A stretch of DNA of 36,470 nt from Parcubacteria group bacterium GW2011_GWA2_40_14. GTDB taxonomy: Bacteria > Patescibacteriota > Minisyncoccia > Phycocordibacterales > DATDWN01. This document shows, piece by piece, positions 35,001-36,470 of this stretch. Every line of letters starts with the position of its first letter. Within the stretch, counting starts at the first letter, position 1. The translations under genes and the position numbers were made by a program. The notes under the pieces are model-generated. The model was not told where the DNA came from. It did no database searches and saw nothing but the letters and a program-made list of their open reading frames with translations. The stretch lies in assembly GCA_000996025.1 (NCBI GenBank), contig LBYF01000006.1, positions 6,219-42,688 of the forward strand. Direction: 5' to 3'.

Positions 35001-36470
35001 TTATAATTTCTTTGCCTTAATTCTTAATGAGTTCGACACAACTGATACGGACGATATTGCCATAGCAAAACCAGCGAAAACTGGCGAGAGCAACCAACCA
35101 AAGACTGGATAGAAAGCCCCGCCGGCAAGTGGAATGCCAACAATGTTGTAAATAAACGCCCAGAAAAGATTTTGTTTAATTCCGTTCATTGTCATTTTTG
35201 ATAATTTTACCGCTTTGACGAGTTTTGAAATGTCGCCACCGAGTAGAGTAATACCTGCTGATTCAATCGCTACATCTGTCCCTGTTCCCATAGCAACCCC
35301 GACATCTGCTTGGGCAAGAGCAGGGGCATCATTTACACCATCGCCCACCATTACCACAATATCTCCTTTAGTTTGTAAGTCCTTGATAATATTTAATTTA
35401 TCCTCTGGCATTACCTCTGCAAAAACTTTATCAATACCCACAATTTTAGCGATATATTCGGCTGTATTTTTGTCATCACCCGAAAGCATTACCACTTTCT
35501 TTTTCAATTTATGTAATGCTTTTACTGTTTCAATTGCTTCGGGCTTGATAGGATCGGCGACAAAAACTATTCCGAGTAATGCGTTTTTATTTGCAAGCAA
35601 TACTGGCGTTTTGCCTTGCTTCGTTTCCTGTTCCAAAGATTGAATGTTGTATGGAATATTTAAGTCAGAAATTATTTTTAGATTACCTGCAAAATATTCG
35701 GTATCGCCAATCGTTCCTTTAAGACCTTTGCCTTTTATGATTTCAAAATTTGAAATACTTTTTGTATCAATATTTTTTTCTTTTGCGTAATTTACTATTG
35801 CATGGGCTATGGGATGTTCAGATTTACTTTCAAGTGTTGCGAGGATTGAGATAATTTCTTTCTCGTTTTTGTTTCCCAAAACCTCTACTTTTGTCAGTTC
35901 AGGTTTGCCTTTTGTGATAGTTCCTGTTTTATCAACCACAACGATATTTGCTTTATGAAGTGTTTCAAGTGCAGTAGCATCTTTAACTAAAATGCCTTCT
36001 TTTGCGCCCTTACCAACTCCGACAATGATTGCCGTAGGAGTGGCAAGACCAAGCGCGCACGGACAAGCAATAACAAGTATTCCTACAAATGAAGTGAGCG
36101 CAAATGAAAGTGCTTTTGAAAAACCAAACGCTGGTAGACCAAAGTACATCCATAATCCAAATGAAATGATTGCGATGACTAATACAGTCGGCACAAACAC
36201 GGAAGAAATTTTATCCGCAAGTGCTTGTATCGGTGCTTTGCTACCTTGCGCATCCTCAACCATTTTTATAATGTGAGAAAGAAGTGTTTCCGAACCAACT
36301 TTTGTCGCTTTGAAATTAAATGTGCCTGTTGTATTGATTGTTCCAGCGACAACTTGTGTGCCGACAGTCTTTTCTACTGGAATTGGCTCACCAGTAATCA
36401 TTGACTCATCAACATAGGACAATCCGAGAACCACCACACCATCAACAGGGATTTTTTGCCCTGGTTTTAC
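35001..36470 (-). CDS. Heavy-metal (probably copper) translocating P1B-type ATPase, N-terminus missing
   Basis: The frame is open to the window edge, so the metal-binding domain and first helices are missing; the visible part begins at [14 protein letters not shown] of the actuator domain. It has TGEP, the intramembrane [10 protein letters not shown], the phosphorylation site [14 protein letters not shown] (HP motif), [11 protein letters not shown] and the last helices ([20 protein letters not shown]). CPC plus the NLFWAFxYN and MAxSSVSVVxNSLR region fits CopA-type Cu+ pumps. It is the first gene of the copper cluster seen here. Confidence 0.92.
   Translation of the reverse strand, partial: VKPGQKIPVDGVVVLGLSYVDESMITGEPIPVEKTVGTQVVAGTINTTGTFNFKATKVGSETLLSHIIKMVEDAQGSKAPIQALADKISSVFVPTVLVIAIISFGLWMYFGLPAFGFSKALSFALTSFVGILVIACPCALGLATPTAIIVGVGKGAKEGILVKDATALETLHKANIVVVDKTGTITKGKPELTKVEVLGNKNEKEIISILATLESKSEHPIAHAIVNYAKEKNIDTKSISNFEIIKGKGLKGTIGDTEYFAGNLKIISDLNIPYNIQSLEQETKQGKTPVLLANKNALLGIVFVADPIKPEAIETVKALHKLKKKVVMLSGDDKNTAEYIAKIVGIDKVFAEVMPEDKLNIIKDLQTKGDIVVMVGDGVNDAPALAQADVGVAMGTGTDVAIESAGITLLGGDISKLVKAVKLSKMTMNGIKQNLFWAFIYNIVGIPLAGGAFYPVFGWLLSPVFAGFAMAISSVSVVSNSLRIKAKKL

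Noticed and set aside
1-36470. Alternative genetic code with UGA read as Gly or Trp, as in some CPR lineages
   Set aside because: TGA ends ruvX at its normal C-terminus, and conserved proteins are complete without in-frame TGA.

Overview
The window looks like a chromosomal segment of a Candidate Phyla Radiation bacterium (Patescibacteria), most likely of the Parcubacteria type. The evidence is indirect: AT-rich DNA, short tightly packed genes, almost no Shine-Dalgarno sequences, tRNAs without an encoded CCA, trimmed versions of core enzymes (DNA polymerase I without proofreading residues, a shortened YebC), a PaaX/Cas2-like orphan, a DUF5652-like small membrane protein, and a type IV pilus cluster in an otherwise housekeeping region. 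The standard bacterial code fits. No rRNA operon, CRISPR array or prophage was seen.

Layout. 1-3530: a truncated O-antigen-ligase-like TPR membrane protein, then lipid II flippase MurJ. 3550-4321: a REP-associated (RAYT/Y1) transposase bounded by two hairpins. 4352-6196: elongation factor 4. 6196-7253: an accessory patch with an inverted-repeat-bounded element, a relic of a ruvC 3' end, and a PaaX/Cas2-like gene between two related palindromes. 7254-9492: ruvC, yebC, ruvB (minus strand). 9533-9755: a strong promoter and a long rod-shaped RNA resembling 6S RNA. 9815-11491: pilus ATPase pilB. 11544-12256: an orphan secreted protein with its own promoter, ribosome binding site and terminator. 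12284-15917: tsaE, polA, holA-like. 15998-21926: tRNA-Lys, small membrane proteins, a SpoU methyltransferase, an LTD-like envelope protein, fpg, ruvA, rpsT, tRNA-Arg, a cupredoxin and tRNA-Ser. 22044-24873: ruvX followed by pilM/pilN/pilO-like genes. 24877-25458: tRNA-Arg, tRNA-Val and a tangle of tRNA-Val relics around a broken GIY-YIG ORF. 25521-33213: uppS, a pseudouridine synthase, rplS, tRNA-Leu, an AI-2E-type permease, tRNA-His, yjbQ, a SAM methyltransferase, a nucleotidyltransferase, a NUDIX hydrolase and miaA. 33481-36470: a copper-handling cluster (cupredoxin, HMA-TauE/SafE fusion, P-type ATPase cut by the window edge).

How the genes work together. All four Holliday-junction functions (ruvA, ruvB, ruvC, ruvX) are present but scattered. 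PilB plus PilM/N/O supply motor and platform parts of one type IV pilus. MurJ, UppS and the WaaL-like protein serve envelope precursor handling. The three 3'-end genes form a metal (probably copper) efflux and binding module.

The main unexplained signal is the density of palindromic and dispersed short repeats, several of them lying in frame inside housekeeping genes (lepA twice, ruvC, fpg, possibly tsaE). Related copies differ by base changes that preserve pairing. This resembles the protein-coding palindromic elements known from Rickettsia. The window holds two candidate carriers: the hairpin-bounded RAYT, and the palindrome-bounded PaaX/Cas2-like gene sitting next to a second, diverged ruvC tail.
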